A DNA stretch of 28,801 bases from Hydnum rufescens UP504 (Eukaryota; Basidiomycota; Agaricomycetes; Cantharellales; Hydnaceae). The notes under the pieces are model-generated. The model saw only the letters and a list, made by a program, of their open reading frames with translations, made no database searches and was not told the origin of the DNA. Of this stretch, positions 18,422 through 27,780 are shown in pieces. The translations under genes were made by a program, and so were the position numbers. The stretch spans positions 5,236 through 34,036 of the forward strand of contig MU129048.1 in assembly GCA_014904985.1 (NCBI GenBank). The letters run 5' to 3'. Every line of letters begins with the position of its first letter. Position 1 is the first letter of the stretch.

Positions 18422-19021
18422 GTCTCCCTCTGCTATAGAAGAAGGATTGGGAGCTCCAATGACTGTCAAATCAAACTCTGGTTCAGCCAGTGTGTAGATG
18501 GGAGACTGTATTTCTGTTTTTATTCAATGGGCTGGTTCGCTCTGATGGTTGATCACTCTCTAACAAGTTGTGTATGGTATTCAGTAGAGGATAATATTGA
18601 GGTATGGACTAGCTATAGTCAATGATATATTGAGGGATGCTTGTGAAAGGCTTATACGTGTTGTATTGAACTGTTTACTGCTATTTGTGTGTACCTATTT
18701 GTGTCCTCCTGGTCAAAATGCGGATTCAAAAGAGGGTTCTAGACTAGTTTAAGCTTGATTCAGTGTGTCAATGTGTTTCTTTCTTCTTCTGACTTGACTT
18801 TGTTATTACTCACCTTTCCTTGGATGTCCAGCAACTCTAACCTTAGGTCCTGCAACTATCCTTGGCTTAGTATTTCGTGTAGAGGGCTTCCAGTGACTTC
18901 AACTTTGTATATGACTTAGCTCCAGATGGCTTTAGATCAGTACTCTCTTCAGATGCAAGCAGATTTGTAGACAGTAGTATATTCCAGTAGTGAGGAGATG
19001 GGGGGATACAGGAAATCTACC

Positions 19022-19975
19022 TGTAGAAGGATAAAGTAAAAGAGAGAATCTGATTTACGCATTTAGGGGTCTAGGAAATGTGGCTGTGAAAAGGATCACA
19101 TGATCAGAAAAGCGGAGAAAGTCCTAGAAAGAACAAGGGATGGAATATTAGATTGCGATAGAAACCTCTAGAATGGTAAGGAAGTTAGATGGAGGAATGA
19201 TAGAATGTTCTAGAATGGGTCCTTAAAGGTATAAATATCCCTGTAATCTGGTGTGGTAGAACAACAAATCCAACACTAGGACTAGCTAGTAGAAGTTTGT
19301 CTCATAGATAGCTTCCTCTGAATCATAGTGATTGACTGTTCCCTGGTATCAAACCTTGTAAATTCACCTTGCCAGTACAATTAAGTACCTCTGGTGTGGT
19401 CCATCTAGTGAATGGAACATGTGTAGTCCCACTAGTTGTAGAATAGCCCACTATAGTTAAAACTCACTTGTATCTGAATCTGAATCTAAACCCAGGCATA
19501 GCAATCTGGTAAATACTGCATATCCAATACAGGCATAGCGACCTGATACAACCTCTCACCCGGACTCCAAGTAGCCGGAACCTTTGATTACATAATCCGC
19601 GGATATTGACACAATTGACATAGCACTACAGGCCATTACTCTCTTACAACACTAGACCACTACCTTCCCAGTTTGTCTCATCCTTCCTTGACTTGACCTA
19701 GAGTCATACTACTTCTCCCTGAGGACCTCTATTGTGCCTTCTTGTCCAAGTCTGCAGCTTGCAAGTTGTAAGGTATTAATATTGTTCCACCTCAGTAGCA
19801 TGCAGTTCCTGCATACCTCTCCCACCTTCCTATAGCTTCTAGCTACACCTAGTGTACTTAGAGCGTCCTGTGAAACCTTGCACCATTCTCACTGACTAAG
19901 ACTGAGGCTCGAGTTGGACAGCTTGCCCTCAGAGTTCTGTGGTCATACAACCTCACCCATAAAAACTCTTCTACA
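19022..19975 (+). mobile_element. Solo LTR (954 bp) nested in U2
   Basis: Ends TGTAGAAG and CTTCTACA are exact inverted repeats. Both sides carry CTACC (19017-19021 and 19976-19980). U1 has a single uninterrupted copy at this point (AAATCTACCAGCTTTATA), so the empty site is visible in the window. A TATAAATA word lies near 19230. A TTCTAGAA word (heat-shock-element-like) lies close upstream. Fewer CpG losses than in the surrounding U2 suggest a younger insertion. Class (Gypsy or Copia) cannot be told without an internal region. Confidence 0.85.
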
Positions 19976-19982
19976 CTACCAG

Positions 19983-19990
19983 CTTTTATA
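19983..19990 (-). promoter_or_regulatory. TATA box of U2
   Basis: TATAAAAG on the minus strand, just downstream (in U orientation) of the TGASTCA cluster. The same arrangement is found in copy A and U1. Confidence 0.4.
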
Positions 19991-20021
19991 CCTTTCTGAA
20001 AGTGGCTGTGTTTAAAGAATA

Positions 20022-20142
20022 TGACTCACTCCTGGTGAGTCATATGTGAGAACAATAGGGTTGTCAAGGAGGGTGAGTCATTCATAAGGTGGTTGCATGA
20101 TAGGTGAGTCATTCATAAAGTGGTTGCAAGGAAGGTGAGTCA
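20022..20142. promoter_or_regulatory. Cluster of five TGASTCA (bZIP/Gcn4-type) sites in U2
   Basis: TGACTCA at 20022-20028 and TGAGTCA at 20036-20042, 20074-20080, 20105-20111 and 20136-20142. The first two form a palindrome. The last three sit in a 31-bp tandem repeat (starts 20072, 20103, 20134). TGASTCA is the known core site of fungal Gcn4/AP-1-type bZIP factors. Function is inferred. Confidence 0.5.
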
Positions 20143-20914
20143 TTCATAAACAGAACAAAAGGGTAGTCAAGGAGGTGTTATCTTTCTTATCTGTGAAGTT
20201 CTAGAAGTTATTTGTGGCAATGGGAGATGAAATCAAAGGATATTTCCGAGTTCTTGGAGATTAATTTGTTTGTAGTCCAGTGGTTAAGATGTTTTTGTTG
20301 CTGGTTGATAATGGGGACAAGTGCATGGGATGGGATTTGATGTAGAAACTACAGTTTGCATCCGTAATAGACGTTCTTGGTCTCATTCAATGCGTATTTT
20401 TAACAGCTTTCTGGGCGCAGTGGTTTCAAGCAGATCAGATGCGAACTGACAGAGAAATTTGTGAAATACTGATGGGTGTTGATTCTGATAATAATATTGT
20501 TCTATAGAGCTCAGTTTTGATCTGTTCTTCACACTCTCAGTACCGTTGGATGCATATTTTTTATATATTTCTAGGCAAGGTTATTTCGAGAGGATTGGAT
20601 GTGAACTGACGGAGGAATTTGGTTTTTACGGGAAATTCCGGATTTTGACAGTAATATTGGTCTGGAGAGTGCATTTTTGGTCCGTTCGACTTGTGTTTGA
20701 TACCGTTCGAAAGGTGTAAATCGTAGCTTTCTAAGCGTTATATGGGCGTACCTCTCCAATCAAAACTGACGGAGTAATTGAATGAACTCTGTTTTCATGC
20801 ATGCCCGTAATTAATTTCGTAATAGGTCACATGATCATTCCAATGGCTGGGATCAATGGATATTCGTATTTTCTGATACTGGATGTTTTTATCTTCCACA
20901 GATGGTGAACACTT

Positions 20915-22760
20915 TTAATTGCAGCCCCTTGCAATGTCTTTTGTCTTTTCCTGGCTTATACAACTGAGCCTGAGTTGCCTTTCCTTGTGTAATACCACCA
21001 TTTCCACCCTTCAAACCAAAGCAAAATCTCCTGCAAGTTTATACTTCAAATCTGGTGATAGAAGTCACTTATTGTCAGGTATGGATCTTTCAATATCTGC
21101 GTTTTCAATAGGTTTTTCTTTGTATAAGTCTTGGATTATCAAGTGAATACCCACTTTGGATTACATTGTTCAGGTGGAGGTTGAGAGGATCTGTGGAGAA
21201 GGTTCAATGAGGCACAGATATGTTCTCTGGAACGTGGAGAAGAAGGACAAATTCGATTTCGAGGTCGTGATGTAATGAGGGTTGATTGTAGAATGGTTCT
21301 CTGAACTCGTATGTTGTCCAATCAACTCTTTTTGTCTTTATAATGCCATCAAATGCGACTTGGGGATTTGGGAAATAATGGATGACCATATGGGATTCAA
21401 GGTGGGTGAATGGTTCAGGATAGAGATAGTCGAATTGCTGGTAAATGATCGTGTGAAGTTCCAATGGCATGGTGAACACTTTTTATTCGTACCTTGGGGA
21501 TAGTCATTCGATTTGCTTTTATGTCATTTTTGCATCCGTAGGTCTGTGATCATGTGTCAACCTTTAATTTCGCTTAGGCCTCCCATGAGCTTGGATTCCT
21601 TCATTGATCAACAGGGTCACTTGTTTCACATTTCACTATTGTTCCCTTTTTACATTAATGTCTTTAGGTGGAGGTGGGGGTTTATTTCGTAATTGATTAT
21701 ACGATTATTGGGATCGTGTGGGTGAAATATGGGTGGGGGCACTCTTCATCCTCCAAATCTCCAAATACTACAATAAAATGAATGATCTGAATGAGGAGGC
21801 AACCATCTGAACTGAAGTCTTTGATTCAGATTTGATTCAGGCAAGTGAAATAGAAGTGTTCATTGTCATTTTTGGTGTCGGGATAAAATGTGCCAAATTC
21901 CCCTACTCATAGCGATAGGAAGGGCAAATTGTGGGTAGTTACGTATACTTTTAAGCCAATTTCAGTTTCTGGCATTGTCACAAAGTCCTGACATGAAAGA
22001 GAAATTCCATTGGCAGTTGAATTCAAATCACTGCCTGAGTTCTCAATATCGTCTAGGTTCCTGTTTGTTTAGTGAATGTCCTTAATGATTGCAGTTTTCA
22101 CATACTGATTGAGCTCATGACTTTTTTGAGGTTGTAGCAGGGGGTTTTTGGATTTGCAGATGAAGGTGTTTAGTCCGCATTTTTCAATGATTTTGTACCC
22201 AGTTATTTGACTTCTGGCACATGACTAAATTTGCAATTTCATATGCATTTATGGCAGTTTCATGATGGAGGAGGATTTTGTTTTTTTAGTGGTGGTTCAA
22301 TGACAATGAGGGTTTATTCAGGGAGGTCATGGGTGAACGTAGGAAGGTAGATCACCTCTCTATTGACATTTCCATACACAGTTAGCCTTATCTGCACCCT
22401 CACATGAAAATTGGAATCATTGGAGTAGTCTCAGGTCATGCAGTTTGATTCAATGCAGGCAATCATATACATTTGGATCGTGGTCATTGTGTTAGGGCAA
22501 AAGTAACCCCTTCATCCGATGTGAAGATTTAGAATAGGGTCGTTCCAGTCCCAGATGTGCTGCACAAAAAAAACCATGTGCCCCACTGTATCATCCAGGA
22601 TGTATATGCTGTTGAGGTTGAATGGGAGTTCTGCATGGATTTCAGGAATGCTGTCCATAAATGCATCAGTAGGCATAATCGATGGTGTTCTACCCCTTTT
22701 TAGGTAAGCATTTATATAAGTAGCATTGTTTCTGACATACGTTCTTTTTAGAGTTGTGTG
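20915..22760 (-). pseudogene. Unidentified decayed split gene
   Basis: Minus-strand coding pieces occur in order: a short exon above 22741 (NSSHPIHTTLKRT); a 51-nt intron (22690-22740, GTATGT...GTAG); TPSIMPTDAFMDSIPEIHAE through DDTVGHMVFFVQHIWDWNDP, HVRVQIRLTVYGNVNREVIY and LPTFTHDLPE (to about 22240); after a frame change KCGLNTFICKSKNPLLQPQ, MPET-EIGLKVYVTTHNLPF, GTFYPDTKNDNEHFYFTC and LEDEECPHPYFTHT (to about 21715); MPLELHTIIYQQFDYLYPEP to VPENISVPH and TGA (21470-21204); and KVGIHLIIQDLYKEKPIENA to a TAA at 20915-20917. Stops are mostly TGA, with a few TAA. Composition is convincingly protein-like but I do not recognise the family. Whether the pieces are one gene is inferred from order and strand. 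Confidence 0.5.
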
Positions 22761-23377
22761 GATGGGATGAGAGGAATTTGTTTGTTGGAGGTGTTTTTAT
22801 AAGTTGGATTGGATTGGTCTAGGCTTAGAAATTTACTTGGATTTTCAGGGTTCTAGGTTTGGGTTCAGTTTTGGTGTATTAATTTGTTAAGTTGTGGGTT
22901 TGATTTTGCTGTTTATAGACTTGTAGTTTCTGATTTTAGTGTGGTTTTTTACGGCTTGGTTCAGGCTATATGGGCTGTAACTTGTCGAGTTTTGACTTTG
23001 ACTTTGGTCTTTGGTTGAAATTTTGTTTTTTTTTTTTTTTGATTCTGCTAAGTTCAAAGTAAGCATTGGGTGAAGTCAAACTTTTTTTTTTTTTTTTAAA
23101 AGGTAGAATAGGAATCCAGGATTTTTTATTTAAGAGTTTTTAGATGGGTTCAGACATTTTTAAGACTTTTTAGAGAAGAAAAGAAAGAAAGATAAGGTTT
23201 TTCTTGGCCAATAGGTGACATATTTAGTACATTTGGTCTTGGAGCATATACGAAAGGAACATTCAAGGCACAGATTTTATTGTTAAGGATGGGATCAGTG
23301 AGAAAGAAAGAAAGAGAAAAGACAGAGGGGAGTGGGGAACAGATCGGATGACTATGAAATGCGGGGTTATGAGTCGT
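22761..23377. other. T-rich spacer
   Basis: On the plus strand very T- and G-rich with long T runs (about 23023-23040 and 23083-23097), then purine-rich AAGAAAGAAAGA-type sequence near 23170-23320. No gene seen. Confidence 0.5.
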
Positions 23378-23878
23378 GAGGTTATGAGGCGTGAGATTGT
23401 GAGCCATGACATACGAGGTATGAGTTGCAAAGCATGGGCTATGAGGTATGAGATTGTGAGCCACGACATATGAGGTACAAGTTGTGAAGCATGGGCTACG
23501 AGGTACGAGATTGTGAGCTGTGACATATGAGGTACAAGTTGCCAAGCATGGGGAGGGAATTTTGAGATATGAGATGATGAAACGCAAGATGCAGGTTGCA
23601 AGACTTATGAGGGAATTTTGAGATATGAGACGATGAGACACGAGATGCAGGTTGCAAGACTTGCGAGGGAATTTTGAGATATGAGATGATGAGACACGAG
23701 ATGCAGGTTGCAAGACTTGTGAGGGAATTTTGAGATACGAGATGATGAGACTCAAGATGCAGGTTGCAAGACTTACAAGGGAGTTTTGAAATACGAGACG
23801 ATGAGACTCAAGATGCAGGTTGTGAGACTTATGAGGGAGTTTTGAAATATGAGACAATGAGGCACGAGATGCAATGGA
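23378..23878. repeat. 56/57-bp minisatellite
   Basis: Three 57-bp units (GAGATTGTGAGC at 23393, 23450, 23507) followed by about six 56-bp units (GGGAATTTTGAG or GGGAGTTTTGAA at 23555, 23611, 23667, 23723, 23779, 23835). Unit types align with each other (GAGAT, ACACGAGATGCAGGTTGCAA against ACATACGAGGTATGAGTTGC). Because 56 is not a multiple of 3, the long minus-strand frame across it (23150-23956) reads the unit in all three phases and is not treated as a gene. Confidence 0.85.
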
Positions 23879-23888
23879 CCATGTTGGG

Positions 23889-25505
23889 CTACCACCCATT
23901 TGAGTCAATGTCAGAATCCTTGGTTGCTGGATTGGATGGAAGGTCCATGAGCTCATATGGGGCTGCTGGGTCTTTCTTGAAGTCAGCCCATTCGTTGTCT
24001 AGGAGGTCATATTGGATGTCACATATGTGTCTAGTGTAGTAGAGGACTGCTCAATCATCAGGCATGATTGTTAGAAAGGAAGTGTCCATTTCACAGAGGG
24101 ACAATGCAAGCTGGGATATCATGGGGGCGATACGACGATGGAGGGCAAAGGCTGCAGAAGGTGTGTCTAACCTATGATGTTGTCATATAATATCGGCTGC
24201 ATGGATAAAGATACAGGATAGTCTGTCAGTCTGTGATATGTGATGAAATGCTGAAGGATAGAGAAGATGGTCACACCAGTTAGCAACACATTCTTCATCA
24301 TGGGCTACCTTGATGTTGCAATTGTCAAGTATCTTGGATTTCGTTTCAAGGTTGGCCTCTCGCTGATGAAGAGTAGATGAGAGAAGCACAAGGGGCAGTG
24401 TGAGAGAATCGATTTCCATATTGTGATTGGTGACTGTGTGACTTAGCTGGTCAAGAAGATCTGCATGTTGCTTTACATCCTCATAACGCTTGTCTTCATA
24501 TTCTTGTCGGACCTCATCTAGTCATTGCACAGCATTGCGCTCACAATATATGATTGCTTGTCTGTACGAAGGCCATGCACGATATGAGTTGGCATTTTTG
24601 CTGGGTTGTGGGATACTGATTGGTCACTTATAAAAGTTGCAAGGAGCATGAGGAGGGAGTTTTGATGAATGAGATAGATGGGATGAGAGATGGGACGACA
24701 GATGAGAAGAGTTTGTGAGTGAATCTGTGGAGGAGTGGAATATTTTGCATAGTTGCTGAGCAGTTGGAGACCTAGTTTGACTTGCGGTTTCTTTCTTGGC
24801 AGACTGATTCATCTCAAGTTCTTGTTGTGATGCAAATAGGTCACCTATGGTCATATCAGGAGGGAACAATTTGAGAGGAATCACTGTTTGAACAGATGTT
24901 GGCAGTCATGAGTTGAAAGCATGTCCAGTTTCAGGGTTCTTCAGTTGATCTTCTGCATCGTTTTGTTTAGCCTTTTGTTTGGCGATGAGATGATTGGAGA
25001 ATGACGTGGCAGACTGAACTGGTCTGGGGTGTGGATCAGCAGTCTGATGGTGTAACATGAGATGAGGGTCGAGTGCAAAATGGACATTGGAGCCTACAGG
25101 TTGGCTTGGGTTAGACTGTTCATCGTTATTGTACATTTTTACAATTTGGTTCGAAGACGAATTTATAGAATCAGGCCAGAAACTCTGTGTTGTGTTAGTG
25201 TTATATGGGTGTGTCAATGTAGATGTTCGTACCTCATCCAACTTGTCTTTTTCCTTTGGTGAGGAGCTGAAGAAGGTATCATTGCCGAGCTTGAGTTCAG
25301 GTAGCTGCATAGGAGGCACAGGCAAAGGAGCAGGCATATTGATATACTGGAATGTGTAGTCAGGAGTCGAGGCCACAGTGAGGTCAAGCAAGGCTGAGTT
25401 GGACATAGTGAAGATGATGGTCACTGGTGCTTTTGTTAGCAGATTGTCTGTGCTTTTATACCTGTCATTCTCACCAGTGCCTGAGCTTGATGACTTGTTT
25501 TTCAT
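23889..25505 (-). pseudogene. Unidentified 538-codon frame broken only by TGA codons
   Basis: From ATG at 25505 (an in-frame TAG lies about 20 bases upstream) one frame continues to TAG at 23889-23891. It has no frameshift and five internal stops, all TGA: 24906, 24624, 24522, 24183 and 24051 (lowest base of each). Contexts: FNS*LPTS, FYK*PIS, AVQ*LDE, DII*QHH, PDD*AVL. The product would be Ser/Thr/Pro-rich in the first half (PAPLPVPPMQLPELKLG), with HLSSHLSSHLSHSS near residue 285. A charged, helical-looking second half follows (LDEVRQEYEDKRYEDVKQ; SQLALSLCEMDTSFL; NEWADFKKDPAAPYELMDLP). No signal peptide or catalytic motif is visible. I do not recognise the family. It lies downstream of the Gypsy integrase on the same strand and could be a lineage-specific element protein or a host gene. 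Confidence 0.6.
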
Positions 25506-25526
25506 CGTGGGACAGAAGTTCTAAGC

Positions 25527-25948
25527 GAAATCAGATGATAGCTAGCTGGTGGAGTCATCCTTAGGTCATCATGCGAAGTGTTGTTCATAGATATGAGTGG
25601 ACTGAGAGAAAAGAAAAGAGAAAGCAATAAGCAATAATTTATGTGATTTAAGTTAAGGGGAAGCAAGAAGAGGAAATTGTCAACAGTTGTGATTATCTAG
25701 GCATTGTGGAAGGAGGATGAGGGCGGAGGGACATTGATTTTGCAATGTGGTCTTCTTTTTAAAAGTGGTAGCGTCGATTTTTCATAGCATGGCACATTCT
25801 GCAACTCAACACCTCATGGCCCCAGGGTGACAATTGCGGGATTTTCTTAGTCCCATGTCATTGGAGTGATCTCAGATTCGTATGGTTACCAATAATTTTT
25901 GTGATGTGGCTTTAGTCAAAATAATTTCAGGGATTTCCTTTTTAAGAC
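25527..25948. other. Spacer between the unidentified frame and the Gypsy remnant
   Basis: Mixed sequence with an AGAAAAGAAAAGAGAAAGC purine run near 25605. No gene recognised. LTR ends could not be identified. Confidence 0.4.
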
Positions 25949-26125
25949 TTAAATTTCCATATCTAGACTTTCTTCAGATGACTTGTAATAAGATTCAGTG
26001 ATTTGGGGTTCTTCTGTGTGACTTCCTAGAATTTCTTGAAGAATGTTCCATTGCCTCCACTCCACTAATTTGTCTTCCCAATACCCCCATGAATCTGTGG
26101 CTCTTGGTGGCAGCCAAAGATAGCT
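25949..26125 (-). pseudogene. Possible extra C-terminal tail of the Gypsy polyprotein
   Basis: In another frame (the frame open at 25949-26275) the sequence beyond the integrase stop reads LWLPPRATDSWGYWEDKLVE, then WNILQEILGSHTEEPQ and SSEESLDMEI before its stop. It looks coding and could be the original tail after a frameshift. Identity is unproven. Confidence 0.3.
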
Positions 26126-27780
26126 ACTTAATTGGTTTTCCAGTCCGAGGGATACTGGTGGACGTTGTTTCTTGATAATAATATCCCTGTTGAACATCAT
26201 TGCATGTCCTGTATTTTTTGTGTATTTTTCTGCATTTTCTTGAATTGATCCTTCTTCTATGGCACTGGCTCTCATTGCTGGCGACGTCCGTTGTGGCTAT
26301 ATGGTTGCACATATGATATTTTTTTAAATGATTTCTGGCGAATGTTCCATTGATTAGTGTCCCATCTAATTCTTCTAGTTGATTGGATCCGTGAGGATAG
26401 TGATGCCAAACCCAGTATGGTCCAATCCACCATACCTCCCCCTTTCGTCTGTGTTGCATTAGTAATATGGAATTGAACACCAATACAATTTCGCCTGGTT
26501 GGTAATCCCCATTTACTAGTACATTTTCATTTCATTTCATGTAATCCTGAGCACTCCGGATTCTCGCTTGAAGAACATCATTCGAAGCAGTTTGAATGTC
26601 TTCATCACGATGCACTAATTGTATTCCGCGGATAGCTAATAATTCTTCTGTAGTTTGGACTGCACCCCATTTTAATGTATACCATGATGCATCTGTAATA
26701 TTGAATGGAAACACGTGATGTTTTCTGTAGAGTAGGTAATAGGGGGTATGACTGGTTGTCCGCTTTACTGTTACTCAGTCTGCCCACATGCATGAATAAA
26801 AATATCTTGACCATTGACTCGGATTTCCTTTACTAGCGACAAACAATGAATTAATCCAGGTTCTATGACCGCATTCTATCATTCCATTTGCTTCCAGGTG
26901 ATATGGGGCAGCTCAGACAATTGGTACATTGTATTCATCCACCATAGTTTGGACTAATCCATCAAATTCTGCACCGTTGTCTGTAGTGATTTGTAATACA
27001 CAGCTGAACCAGCACATGATGTCTTCAAATAGAAACCGGGTGACATTCTTACTTGAGGCCTTATGTAACATTTTTGCTTCCAGCCATCCGGAGAGATCAT
27101 CCCAGAGATCAACAATGTATTTGAATCCATTAGATACCGGCATGTGAACCATGTCCATATTAAATTTATGTAATATTGTATTAACATAGGTTGGGCTCAA
27201 TGTGATTTTTGGGCGGGTTACAGATCTTTGCTGGCATTCATGGCATGTCTGGCAATACCAGGCCACATAGGATAACATATTAGGCCAGTAAAATCTGTCT
27301 GATAATTTTTTGAATGTTGGGTCTCATCCGTGGTGACCAGATTCATCATGTGCTGCCTTACATAAGCGGGCTCAATCATCTGGGTTTTTGATAACTTTCA
27401 GTGGCAATTGACCAGTTTTAGGCCTTCTCCATAGGGTTTCTTGATACAAAAAATAGTGTTTGGTACTCTGAATAAATGTTTTGGTGTTCTTGACTCCTGA
27501 GGGTATTTTTAAGTGGTTTAAGTAATATTCAATCCTTTTCCAATAGTCTTCTCCATCAGAATCTTTGAGTTTGTGTGGATGTTCTTTGATTTTTGAGTCA
27601 AAAAGAAGAGAGATGTGCTTGATAGTTTTCTTGTGTCTGTAGATGTGTTTGTTGGGATAGGTCTTCATCCAAATCTCTGTCCATCAGGGTTCGTATATGG
27701 TCATAGTATTCATCTTGCTCTGCTTCATCATCAGAGTCCTAATCAGAGGCCTTCAGTTGTTGGAAAATGCAGTTTAAAGG
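26124..27780 (-). pseudogene. Ty3/Gypsy polyprotein remnant: integrase region
   Basis: Carries the post-RNase-H linker and integrase of a basidiomycete Ty3/Gypsy element. Order: DEAEQDEYYDHIRTLMDRDL (frame shifts near 27650); WKRIEYYLNHLKIP; LWRRPKTGQLPLKVI; zinc-binding HHCC (AHDESGHHG and TCHEC); catalytic core with Asp in KFNMDMVHMP, Asp in TTDNGAEF and Glu in EANGMIECGH; FPFNITDASWYTLKWGAVQ; LLAIRGIQLVHRDEDI; C-terminal domain YQPGEIVLVFNS and GPYWVWHHYPHGSNQLEELD, then FARNHLKKYH; TAG at 26124-26126. Over 27668-26124 one frame holds with five internal stops, all TGA (27372, 27324, 26913, 26775, 26532), each where relatives have or tolerate Arg (HHG*DP, V*AAPYH, WAD*VTV). The catalytic D, D and E are intact. 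Reverse transcriptase and RNase H are absent, apparently deleted near 27740. Confidence 0.9.

Larger units (their letters stand above)
17683..18433 (+). repeat. Module array 3 (three intron-like modules) between U1 and U2
   Basis: M9, M10 and M11 with exon-like spacers 17813-18041 and 18146-18311. The donors are all GT here (GTATGT, GTGTGT, GTGTGT) and all acceptors are AG, so this array is the best preserved. M9's box lacks its left arm because U1 ends there. The array stops 12 nt after the M11 acceptor, where U2 begins. The first spacer has an open frame (SPTPMHEHPRSHKPNQP, His/Pro/Thr-rich) and a 35-36-bp tandem repeat. Confidence 0.75.
18434..20900 (-). repeat. LTR-like repeat U2 (with nested solo LTR)
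   Basis: A direct copy of U1, running on the minus strand from TGTGGAAGATAAAAAC (20900) to CTTCTATA (18434). Three 160-bp monomers carry AACTGAC words at 20764, 20604 and 20444. Then come the TGASTCA cluster, the TATA box and the R/U5-like part. After removing the nested LTR and one target repeat, about 1.5 kb remains. U2 flanks show no target duplication (CTGC left, GATG right). Confidence 0.6.

Noticed and set aside
15638..20900. U1 and U2 as a proven LTR pair of one intact retrotransposon
   Set aside because: No matching outer target duplication, primer-binding site or polypurine tract was found. Reported only as LTR-like.
23150..23956. 268-residue minus-strand frame
   Set aside because: It is a read-through of the 56/57-bp minisatellite in all three phases plus low-complexity flanks, with no independent sign of a gene.
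23889..27668. Alternative genetic code with TGA as sense
   Set aside because: Where the family is recognisable TGA falls on Arg positions, TGG is used normally for Trp, and TGA-to-CGA decay is supported by parallel Arg-to-Cys/His changes elsewhere.
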